NCBI GenBank assembly: GCA_029550525.1
Contig: JAKPHF010000046.1
Location: forward strand, 107,796 to 171,795
Reading direction: 5' to 3'
Source: Planctomycetota bacterium
Lineage (GTDB): Bacteria; Planctomycetota; Phycisphaerae; UBA1845; PWPN01
DNA: 64,000 nt
Every line of letters begins with the position of its first letter. Position 1 is the first letter of the stretch. This document shows, in pieces, positions 23,412 through 31,408 of this stretch. Made by a program: the position numbers and the translations under genes. A model generated the notes under the pieces. The model made no database searches. It was not told the DNA's origin and saw only the letters and a program-made list of their open reading frames with translations.

Positions 23412-24617
23412 ATGTCGCAGCAAATCGTTGTCCATTGCCCATCGTGCAGCCAGAAATACCGAGTCGACCCTGCCACCGTGGGACATCGCGCCCGATGCGC
23501 CAAGTGCGGCCAAAAATTCCTGATCTCGTCCAAAGCCCCTCTGGATGAGGACACCATCCTGGCCTGGATCAGCGATTCGGATCCGGCATCCGAGTCGGTG
23601 ATGGGCTCGACGGGGCTGTTCCAGTCGTCGGAAGCTTCGCAGGCCGTCGCGTCTGCCCACTCAGCTGGCAATGGGGCCGGCCCGTCCATCGCGGCAGCCT
23701 GGTCGCGGACAACACCCGCCGCTGTCGCCCCGCGCAGCGTCGCCCCCGATGACAACGATGCCGGCGTGCGGCTGGCGAGTATCGGCGACGATGGAGCGCA
23801 TTTCGAGTTTCCCGTCTCCAGTCTGACTCGCGGCGATCTGCGCGACGCCTTCCCTCGCAAGTGTGTCGGCTGCGGTGTACGCCAGGGGCTGTTCGTCCAC
23901 CTGGTGTACTGGCCCGACCGCATGAAGAGTCACGAAGCCGCTCACTGGCAGGAGTTGCAGAACACAACCGTGGGTGACTGGGAACACTTCGCCCACCTGC
24001 CGGGTCGCACCTGGCTCAACCGACTGCCACGTCCACGGCACTGTCTACCGCCGTTCAACGAACCCTTTCCGTTACTGCTCTGCCGGCACTGTCATGCCGC
24101 GCACGAGGTGCAAGGCCGTGTAATTGCACACGGCACGGTCGAATGGTGCAGCCTGACGATTCACTCGTTGGCCACTGCCGTGGAGTTCTACCGGAACAAC
24201 GGCGGCCGCCACACGCCGGAGTATCAGCATCTCATCGAACAACGCGACATCCGCCACGATAAGCGCAACGAACTTCATCCGGACGTGCGAAACCGGCTTT
24301 CACACTGGTTCACGCCGCTGCCCGGCGAGGAATTCGTGCGTTATTTCCCCGATACTGAGTTCTCTGCCGCCGAGGCGGGCAACGCGGGCGCAGTCCTCAC
24401 CGTTCGCCGGCTGGTATTCAAGAAATTCGCCGCTTATCGCGACTATCCGCTTCACCAGCCATGCCGTATGGAAATCAAGCCGGACGGGCCGCGTTCGATC
24501 GTGCACATCTTCGAAGAAGGGCACCGCCCGGCCGTCTTCTCGCTCAGCCAGGCCGACGCCAATCAACTGGTGACCTCGCTGCGCACGCTGGCCTGCCGAT
24601 GGCGGATCAGCCGATGA
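23412..24617 (+). CDS. MJ0042-type zinc-ribbon protein of unknown function
   Basis: The 401-residue protein starts MSQQIVVHCPSCSQKYRVD, with GGAGG seven bases upstream. Cys9, Cys12, Cys29 and Cys32 form an MJ0042-type zinc ribbon, often found at the N-terminus of planctomycete and myxobacterial proteins. A low-complexity Ser/Ala-rich linker (about 50-115) leads to a larger domain that I do not recognise. That domain holds two more CxxC pairs (KCVGCGVR and LLCRHCHAAH), so a second metal site is likely. There is no signal peptide or membrane segment. A Rho-independent terminator follows at 24653-24675. Confidence 0.7.
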   Translation: MSQQIVVHCPSCSQKYRVDPATVGHRARCAKCGQKFLISSKAPLDEDTILAWISDSDPASESVMGSTGLFQSSEASQAVASAHSAGNGAGPSIAAAWSRTTPAAVAPRSVAPDDNDAGVRLASIGDDGAHFEFPVSSLTRGDLRDAFPRKCVGCGVRQGLFVHLVYWPDRMKSHEAAHWQELQNTTVGDWEHFAHLPGRTWLNRLPRPRHCLPPFNEPFPLLLCRHCHAAHEVQGRVIAHGTVEWCSLTIHSLATAVEFYRNNGGRHTPEYQHLIEQRDIRHDKRNELHPDVRNRLSHWFTPLPGEEFVRYFPDTEFSAAEAGNAGAVLTVRRLVFKKFAAYRDYPLHQPCRMEIKPDGPRSIVHIFEEGHRPAVFSLSQADANQLVTSLRTLACRWRISR

Positions 24618-24652
24618 CAGGAACAGGCCTGAGACCTGAGTCCTGAGTCTGA

Positions 24653-24675
24653 GGCTTGAGGTCTCAAGCCTTTTT
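24653..24675 (+). terminator. Rho-independent terminator of the zinc-ribbon gene
   Basis: GGCTTGAG and CTCAAGCC form a tight stem followed by TTTTT, 36 bases after the stop codon. The stem is built from the word GAGGCTTGAG, which recurs near 39590, so a dispersed repeat seems to serve as terminator. Confidence 0.75.
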
Positions 24676-24695
24676 ATCGCCGGAGATGAACCGCC

Positions 24696-24760
24696 GAGGT
24701 CGCAGAGGAGCACAGAGGTAGGCATCGCAGGCTTTCTTCTCTGTGCCCCTCTGCGACCTC
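24696..24760. repeat. Long inverted repeat (family F)
   Basis: GAGGTCGCAGAGGAGCACAG (24696 on) pairs with a matching arm at 24739-24760. The stem is 22 bases with one mismatch around a 21-base loop. It lies between the converging zinc-ribbon and GH38-like genes. Confidence 0.75.
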
Positions 24761-24787
24761 TGTGGTGAGTCAATTCGAAGGGGGCGG

Positions 24788-27382
24788 CTATTCCAGAAGA
24801 AAAGACCGCGGCGCGAAAGCGGCGACGTCGCACTCGAAGCAGCCGTGATTGATCGCGATGGCATCGCCGACGGACCGGCCGCGCAGATCGCACGGTTGTG
24901 CGGTCTTGAATCGTGAGCCGGGTGGAAGCGTAACGACGCACGATCCGGTCCGGCCGGACAGCTCCCAGATGCGCAAGAGCGTGCCCGCGCCATCCGGATT
25001 CGCTCCAAATGCTGTGACCACAGTCCCGGTTCTCGACAGGCTCAGTCCCGCCTGCGACGCCGGTAGCTTGCCGGCCGGTGCGTCGGAGAATGCCGCCAGC
25101 ACGGGATTGCGTGCCTCGACCGCCGCGACGGCCAGGATCGAGCTTGCATCGTCGGCTTTGCCCGGCCAGATCCGCACCCGCGCCGACCACGAGCCGCCTA
25201 CCCACTGCGAGAAGTTGGTGGACCACTGGTTGTTGAACAAGTTCACGTAGACTGCCGGCGCCTTCGGTTTGAACTCGCGGCTGAACCGCCACAGGCCGGG
25301 CTCACCGATACTCACCACCGGCGAGTCGAGCGGACAGATCCCCACCAACGCCCCATCACTGCCTCTGACCGTCATGCCGCTGCTCAGGCAGAACATGTCG
25401 GCATTGCTGGCCGGCTGACGATCCGTGGCCGGATCGACGAACGCGCCGGGCCTCCCCAACAGATAGGAAGCGTTGTCCATAGCCAACGGCAGGCAGAGCC
25501 AGCCGGCTTCGGGCCACGGTGTGGCGGGCTTGTCGACGATCGTCCACTCCAGATCGACGAAGGGCAGTTCGTGGTAGACGGTTACCGCCAGGCCTACCGC
25601 ATGCGGAATCGTCTCGGTGGGCTTGGCCGTCATGATCGCCCGCAAAGCGACGCCGTCTTGCTCATAACGCAGATCGAAATCGCCCGGCGAAGCATCTCGC
25701 CCCGGTGCCTCCGCCGCCGGCGGCAGACCAGGCTTGCCGAAGTCGCCTTCGATCCAAGGCCACTTCCCTTGCGAATATTGTTTGATGTAGCGCTGGGCGT
25801 CGTCCGCATCGAACGTCTGATACAAGTAGCGACCCAGCACCTCTCCAGGCGCAACGAACTCGCGACCGGACTGCTTGTCGAGCAGGCTGACCACACCGCC
25901 GCGGGCAGGATCGACTTTCACCCGCAGTCGCGCGTTCTCGATCGTGCGGCCGGCTTCGTCGAGCTTCGCGACTTGCGCACCGTCGCCGTCCACATCCGCC
26001 AAGGCATACGCTTTGTAGCCCATGGGCGGCAGATCGCAGGCAACGAATCGAGCCGTCGTTCCGTCCGCCCGCTCGAACGAAACGACGTCAGTCCGCTTCC
26101 ACGGCAACGGGTTGTAGACCACGACGCGCGGGCCGGTCGTGGCGACGTTATCCGCCAGCCGCTTCACGTGCTCGGCCAACGCGGGCTCAACCAACCAGGC
26201 AGCCTGTCGGATGTAGTCGCCCTGCTCTTCCCATGATTCTTCCGCCTTGGCATACGTGCCCTTGGCGTAGCTTTCCTCCCACGCCTTGCCGTACAACCGC
26301 GGAAAACGCTTGGCGTCCATCCCCCAGGTGTGCTCGCCATACATGAGGCTTTGCTCGTAGGCCTGGGCGATCGTGTCCTTCACCTCGGGCACCGCCACGC
26401 CCCAGCCGCTCAGCAGCGTGTTGAGCGCTTCCAGCTGCGCGATCTGCGGCCGCACTCGCCGAGCGGTGGCCGTATCCTGCGGATGCGACATGATGCCGTG
26501 AATCCAACTGTCGGGCATGTCCGCCCGCACCACGGGCAGGTCCGGATTCTCGCGGCGGATCGCATCGGCGAAGTCTGACAGCCGTCCCATGCGAATCTTC
26601 GCTCCGGGCAGTTGCCGTGCGGCGTCGGCGAGCAGCTTCTTGACCTCCTCCGGCGTGGGCGGGCCGTGATTGTCGCCCGTGTGAATCAAGGCCAGCCACG
26701 TCTTATGCGGCCAGTTCTCGGGCGGCAGCAGGCCCGTGCCGTAGCCCAAAACGAGCATGGTCATCACCCGTGAACCGTCGGGGCCTTCCCACCAGAACAG
26801 CGGCGGGGCTTGCGGCGGTGTCGACGCGCGGTTGCAGCCCAGGTGCAGGAACTCGACGCCGGCGTGGGCGAGAATTGTGGGCAACGCCCAGCAATGCGAG
26901 GGCACGTCCGTCATCTTCGCGTCGCGCGGCAAGGGCTGACCGTACGTGCGGGCCAATCGCGACGAGAAGCCCATTCCGCGCACGATGTCCTCCAACTCGA
27001 GCGATTCCGTGTGCGTGGTCACGGGCAAAGCATGCCAGACGAAGCGCCCGCTGCGGATGGCGTCTTCGATACGCTGCCGTCGCCCCGGCTCCTGGCCCGG
27101 CCAGAGAATCTGCGTCAGCGGCCAGCCCGGGATTGTCCAGGCGAATTGCTGCTCGGCCGGCAGATCTCGCGTGGCGTCCACCGTACCCAGCGCCTTGTCG
27201 ATCATGGTCGTGCGATAGCTTTCCAGCACGTTCCGCGCCAGGTCGGTATAGCCGATGTCAAAGTGCGTCTTGCAGACGACGATCACCTCATCGACCCGGG
27301 CGGCGCGGGCCGAGGGAACGAAGGCCACAGCGCACCAGCACGCCAGCCGCAACCATCGACGAGTCGAGTTCTGCAACAACAT
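24788..27382 (-). CDS. Exported GH38-like glycoside hydrolase (alpha-mannosidase-type, DUF5054-like)
   Basis: The product is 864 residues from the ATG at 27382, which has GGAG six bases upstream; a GTG seven codons earlier is less likely. A signal peptide covers about residues 1-28. KTHFDIGYTD (His40, Asp42) matches the metal-binding HxD motif at the start of GH38 N-terminal domains, and the following region follows the GH38 plan with THTESLELED. A long beta-rich C-terminal half follows. The DUF5054 assignment is from memory. GH38 enzymes cleave alpha-mannosides, but outlying members may have other substrates. It is the third gene of a minus-strand operon with the heparinase-like lyase, 27 bases after the orphan gene. 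Confidence 0.75.
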   Translation of the reverse strand: MLLQNSTRRWLRLACWCAVAFVPSARAARVDEVIVVCKTHFDIGYTDLARNVLESYRTTMIDKALGTVDATRDLPAEQQFAWTIPGWPLTQILWPGQEPGRRQRIEDAIRSGRFVWHALPVTTHTESLELEDIVRGMGFSSRLARTYGQPLPRDAKMTDVPSHCWALPTILAHAGVEFLHLGCNRASTPPQAPPLFWWEGPDGSRVMTMLVLGYGTGLLPPENWPHKTWLALIHTGDNHGPPTPEEVKKLLADAARQLPGAKIRMGRLSDFADAIRRENPDLPVVRADMPDSWIHGIMSHPQDTATARRVRPQIAQLEALNTLLSGWGVAVPEVKDTIAQAYEQSLMYGEHTWGMDAKRFPRLYGKAWEESYAKGTYAKAEESWEEQGDYIRQAAWLVEPALAEHVKRLADNVATTGPRVVVYNPLPWKRTDVVSFERADGTTARFVACDLPPMGYKAYALADVDGDGAQVAKLDEAGRTIENARLRVKVDPARGGVVSLLDKQSGREFVAPGEVLGRYLYQTFDADDAQRYIKQYSQGKWPWIEGDFGKPGLPPAAEAPGRDASPGDFDLRYEQDGVALRAIMTAKPTETIPHAVGLAVTVYHELPFVDLEWTIVDKPATPWPEAGWLCLPLAMDNASYLLGRPGAFVDPATDRQPASNADMFCLSSGMTVRGSDGALVGICPLDSPVVSIGEPGLWRFSREFKPKAPAVYVNLFNNQWSTNFSQWVGGSWSARVRIWPGKADDASSILAVAAVEARNPVLAAFSDAPAGKLPASQAGLSLSRTGTVVTAFGANPDGAGTLLRIWELSGRTGSCVVTLPPGSRFKTAQPCDLRGRSVGDAIAINHGCFECDVAAFAPRSFLLE

Positions 27383-27409
27383 GCGCGTCTCCAGATGATG
27401 CACAACGGA

Positions 27410-28363
27410 CTATCGTTCGTCCGCGACATACTTCTCGTAAATCACGACCGCGTCCGCGGGCGATTCGTTTTTACGAACCACCAGCCTCATGACGGCGCGG
27501 GCGGTCTCACCCGATTTGACATCCCGCCCGAACAGCGACAGGTACGTGGAATAATGCCCGGCGATGCCGTCGGGCGGCTCCTGGTTGTACGAGCAGTAGA
27601 GTGTCGAGCAGTCGATCGGCCGCGACATGATCGCCAGGCTCGTGTTCGTATGGGCATCGTGACGCACGGCCAGCGGACCGGCCATGTATCGCGTCACCGA
27701 CCAATGCACCGGATGCAGACCCAGCTCCCAGCGGCCGTCGAACACGAGCTGCGCGGCCGCCAAGTCGCGCGGAAACGCAAGGTATGTACCCACCGTCAGG
27801 GGCGTAACGTCCACGGGCACCATCGTCGGCTTGCCGGGAGCGTGCCGAGTCGGCGCGAGATAGACGTGACCGCGAGTGTCCTTCTTGAAATACGAGCCGA
27901 TGAACAGCTCAAGGCGCGGGATCTCCGTGTGCGGCTTGATGGTCGCTTCGACGTCCAGCGTGTCGGGGGCCGTCCAGCGGTACGTGCCCGTGATATCGGC
28001 CGGATGCACATCGTCGCCCTCGGCAACTGCCGGCCACTCGATTCGCACGCCACCATCGGGCAGCAGCGTCGCCGACTTGGGCCATTCCCACATGACGCCG
28101 CCCCACCGCCGGTTGCTCGACACGAGGCGATAGAAGCTGAAAATCCCATACTCGGGCCGGCCCTTGGCCAGTTCTACCCCGCTGGCCTTGTCGATGAGCG
28201 AGACGAGGCCCTGGGCCTTCTCGCCCGCCACCAGCCGGCCGGTAAATCGGCCAGTGTCGAACGTGAACTCACCGGGCTTGCCCGACTTGAACGCCAGATC
28301 TGTCGACTGGGCCCAGACCGGTCCGCTCATCAAGCAGAACATCAGGACGATCAGTCTGCACAT
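27410..28363 (-). CDS. Exported protein of unknown function in polysaccharide locus
   Basis: The 317-residue product starts MCRLIVLMFCLMSGPVWAQ, a clear signal peptide, with GGAGG six bases before the ATG. The open frame extends 40 codons further upstream without support. The mature part is beta-rich and has many Trp, Tyr and Gly residues (RRWGGVMWEWPKSATLL, HPADITGTYRW), like carbohydrate-binding beta-sandwich folds. I do not recognise the family. It lies between the heparinase-like and GH38-like genes with short gaps (76 and 27 bases), so it probably acts on or binds the same polysaccharide. Confidence 0.75.
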   Translation of the reverse strand: MCRLIVLMFCLMSGPVWAQSTDLAFKSGKPGEFTFDTGRFTGRLVAGEKAQGLVSLIDKASGVELAKGRPEYGIFSFYRLVSSNRRWGGVMWEWPKSATLLPDGGVRIEWPAVAEGDDVHPADITGTYRWTAPDTLDVEATIKPHTEIPRLELFIGSYFKKDTRGHVYLAPTRHAPGKPTMVPVDVTPLTVGTYLAFPRDLAAAQLVFDGRWELGLHPVHWSVTRYMAGPLAVRHDAHTNTSLAIMSRPIDCSTLYCSYNQEPPDGIAGHYSTYLSLFGRDVKSGETARAVMRLVVRKNESPADAVVIYEKYVADER

Positions 28364-28439
28364 GTCGCGCCTCCGGGAATGTGTCAACCGCGGCTGCCGG
28401 TCCGATGGCCGCTGTCTGCGCATCAGGCGTGCCACACCA

Positions 28440-31223
28440 TCACGGAAGAACGATATCGACCGCGTCCTCCACGATTGCATCATGCAGCCGTTCGCCCGCC
28501 AGCGTGATCTCGCCCGCCCGAACCCCGTGCAGGGTCGTGGGCGTCCAGTTCCCGCCCGACTTGTGGAATCGCAAGGCTACGGCCACCGCGTCGGCTCGCA
28601 GTTGACGGCCGTCAGGCAGCGTGACCTGCATCGGTTCGGCCGGACCGTCGAATGCCTCCAACCGGTTGCACGCGGCCAGCACCGCGTCGTTGTCGCGCTC
28701 CAGCCAGATGGCCCGGCTGTCCGGCGCACTCGGCTCGCAAACCAGCAACTGCTCGTGCCAAGCCATTGGATCACGCGTGCGGCTCGGGCTCAACGTCGAG
28801 GTCATGGCCAGCGGCAGCCTGGCCTTCACGCGATACGTGGCCAGCGGCACCTGCCGCAGGTCGCCCAGGAGCAGTTCGCCCCGGTCGTTGCGCTTCTCGA
28901 CCTCGGCCCACACGGCAATGCCTTTGCCCATCTCCAGCTTGGCCGCCGGCTGCGACGTGACGTGAATATAGAGATTCGCCGCATCCTCCGTGGTCCACAC
29001 GCAGCCGCAATCCGGATCGTGGGTCATCTCCAGCGGCGCGAAGCGATACCGCAACGCCACCTCATGCTCGCCCGTGCCCGTCACGTCGTCAAGCACGAGC
29101 CAAAGATCCGGCGCGCTCTTGACCGACTTGAGGAACCACACCCGACGATGATGACGCACGTCTTCCAGACCGCGGTATCCGCTGTTCGTGCCGGCCACGA
29201 AGTCGAATCCGGGCGTCGTCACCCACGCGTTCGCTTTGGCGCTGCGCGAATCGAGGTCATCGACCGTCACCGTGTTGTGCGAACGAGTGGAAGTCAATTC
29301 GCGAGCCTCGGGCGTGCCGTAGGTGTGGATGCCCGGGTCGATCAGCACCGTCCGGCCGTAGGCCGCCACCACGATGCTGAGCGGGTCCAGGTGCCCGTGG
29401 CTGCCATGCGGTCCGCAGCGAAAGCCCATGTAGTTCGACTGGCGGCTCCAGTCGTTGCGCATGTAGTAGTAGCCGCCGTGCGGGAACGCGTATGACTTCT
29501 CCTGGGGCGGACTGCCCTGCTTGCCGTTGCTGTAGACGTAGAGGAAGTCCTGCCGGTCGTACATTCGGGCCCCGCGCTCCAGGAAGTCGGGCCGCGTCGG
29601 ATGGTTCGAGTCGCCCCAGATCGGCAGCGTGCCGTCAGGCAACGTCGCGTACATGAGGTACTCGAACATCTTCTCGGTCAGCCGTACCATTTCCTCGGGC
29701 ACTTCGAGGCCTTCAACGTGGCTGTCGCGCACCTGTTGAATGACTTTCGAATACCGGTTGAGCACGAGTCCGTGATAGTTCACCGTCGGCTCATGCAGCG
29801 CGCCGTCGGGATAGACCGTGCGCTTGGCGTTCTCGATCAGCGTGGCCAGGCCCCGTTCGGCTCGCTCGCGAGCCTTCTTGAACTCGGGGTAGGTCACGCC
29901 GAACTGGAACAGGGCGTCGGCCATCTGCGTTTCCCAATTGCCGCCACCCTTCTGCCGCTCGAGGACATCGGCCAATTCGCCCATGTTGAAGATCCACTTG
30001 GCCCGCACGTCCTGCGTGAAGAACGGCGAGTCGGCGAAGATGCTGTAGTAGTGAAAGCCGTGGAGAATCCGCGCCCCGACCGACAGGGCCGACCACATCG
30101 AGCCGCCGGGCGTACCAGCCGGCAACGCCGCCGGGATCGGCTCGTCAGGTCCGTACGCCCCGTTGAGCGCCGGCGAGGGCAAACTTACGTAGAAATCCGC
30201 CAGCATCTCGTTGAATGCCCGGGCATACTTCTCGTTGCCCGTCTTGGCGTAGGCTTCGCCCAACGGCTTACGCAGGCCGCCGCGGGTCAGGCCCACGCCC
30301 CCGCGCTGCGGCCACAGCGCGTAGTAGTTCCAGTATGGCGCCATGTTCACGATGCTGCCGTCCTCGTGGACCCACACCTGCTGGATGGACGCCAGATCGG
30401 CCTCCCGTGTATCGTACGTTGGGTCGAACTGGAACTGGCGTTTTTCGGGCACGACCAGGTCCGTGCGCTGCGTCTCGAAGTACCGGACCAGCTCGGCGAC
30501 CGCATCGTCCCATCGCTTGGCTTCGACGAGCTCGCGCACCTTGGCCAGCGGCGGGTAGTCCAGGTCCAATCGGTTGAACGCCTGGCGGTACAGTTCGTCG
30601 CGGTCCACTTGCTTGCGCACGTGCACGTGGAACCAGACGTCGAAGTCCTGCGGCTCTCCGCCGACGTAAGCCTGTCCGGCGGCATAATCGTCCGACGCCT
30701 TGCCGATGCCGTCGAGAAACGCATCGCCGCCCGCGAAGCCCGCACGCGTCTTGGTCAACAACCACTCCGTCGGCACCTCAGCCGGCCTGAGCGACTCGGT
30801 TTCCACGGTCAGCTCGAAGTAATACTCGCGATCGGGCTCCACGCGAGCATCCAGCGTGAACATGGGAATCGCTCCTTCCCACATGCGCTGGAAGTACGGA
30901 ATGGCGAAGCGACCGCAGGCATGCCGCTTGGCCGGCGAATCCCACAGCGTCATCACCAGCACTTCGTCCGGATGCCAGCTTTCGTTCCAGAACGCCTGCC
31001 AGATCGCGATTCGGTAGATTTTTTCCACCTTCGGGCCGGTACGGAACGTTTGGCCCAGCGGCTTGTCCCGCCCGACCTGGAGAAACTCGTCCTCCGCCCG
31101 CTTGTCGGTGTGGGCATCCAGTTGGATGGTGTTCAGGTAAATGTCCAGCGGTCGCGGGGCGGCCAGGCCCGCGGAAACGAACAAGCCGAGGCCCACCACA
31201 CCGGTACAGATCTTTCGTCGCAT
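28440..31223 (-). CDS. Exported heparinase II/III-like polysaccharide lyase
   Basis: The 927-residue protein starts MRRKICTGVVGLGLFVSAG (signal peptide) with AGGAGAGGG upstream. An N-terminal beta region (about 25-210) and an alpha-helical toroid lead to the heparinase II/III-like beta-sandwich. That part is marked by FPHGGYYYMRNDW, GPHGSHGHLDPLS and LIDPGIHTYG, then SHNTVTVDD. The family beta-eliminates uronic-acid polysaccharides such as heparin, alginate or ulvan; which one is not evident. It leads an operon with the orphan gene and the GH38-like gene, with a promoter at 31273-31301. Confidence 0.85.
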   Translation of the reverse strand: MRRKICTGVVGLGLFVSAGLAAPRPLDIYLNTIQLDAHTDKRAEDEFLQVGRDKPLGQTFRTGPKVEKIYRIAIWQAFWNESWHPDEVLVMTLWDSPAKRHACGRFAIPYFQRMWEGAIPMFTLDARVEPDREYYFELTVETESLRPAEVPTEWLLTKTRAGFAGGDAFLDGIGKASDDYAAGQAYVGGEPQDFDVWFHVHVRKQVDRDELYRQAFNRLDLDYPPLAKVRELVEAKRWDDAVAELVRYFETQRTDLVVPEKRQFQFDPTYDTREADLASIQQVWVHEDGSIVNMAPYWNYYALWPQRGGVGLTRGGLRKPLGEAYAKTGNEKYARAFNEMLADFYVSLPSPALNGAYGPDEPIPAALPAGTPGGSMWSALSVGARILHGFHYYSIFADSPFFTQDVRAKWIFNMGELADVLERQKGGGNWETQMADALFQFGVTYPEFKKARERAERGLATLIENAKRTVYPDGALHEPTVNYHGLVLNRYSKVIQQVRDSHVEGLEVPEEMVRLTEKMFEYLMYATLPDGTLPIWGDSNHPTRPDFLERGARMYDRQDFLYVYSNGKQGSPPQEKSYAFPHGGYYYMRNDWSRQSNYMGFRCGPHGSHGHLDPLSIVVAAYGRTVLIDPGIHTYGTPEARELTSTRSHNTVTVDDLDSRSAKANAWVTTPGFDFVAGTNSGYRGLEDVRHHRRVWFLKSVKSAPDLWLVLDDVTGTGEHEVALRYRFAPLEMTHDPDCGCVWTTEDAANLYIHVTSQPAAKLEMGKGIAVWAEVEKRNDRGELLLGDLRQVPLATYRVKARLPLAMTSTLSPSRTRDPMAWHEQLLVCEPSAPDSRAIWLERDNDAVLAACNRLEAFDGPAEPMQVTLPDGRQLRADAVAVALRFHKSGGNWTPTTLHGVRAGEITLAGERLHDAIVEDAVDIVLP

Positions 31224-31272
31224 GCTGCCCTCTCCTGGATGCCCGGCCCACCGCAGCCGACGCGTATTGGCC

Positions 31273-31301
31273 AATGTAAAATCGTTTTAATTCCGACGCA
31301 A
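31273..31301 (-). promoter_or_regulatory. Candidate promoter of the heparinase operon
   Basis: TTGCGT, a 17-base spacer and TACATT on the minus strand lie in an A/T-rich island about 50 bases before the start at 31223. The 185-base gap also has to drive the divergent gene at 31409, but no matching plus-strand promoter was clear. Confidence 0.4.
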
Positions 31302-31408
31302 GCCGCGCTGCCCGCCGATGTCGACAGGCCGCGACCGGTCGATTATGTTTCACGCATTACTGCCCGGCAGCTCTGACCAGTCTACCTGCTAGCTTCGGAG
31401 GCGTCATC

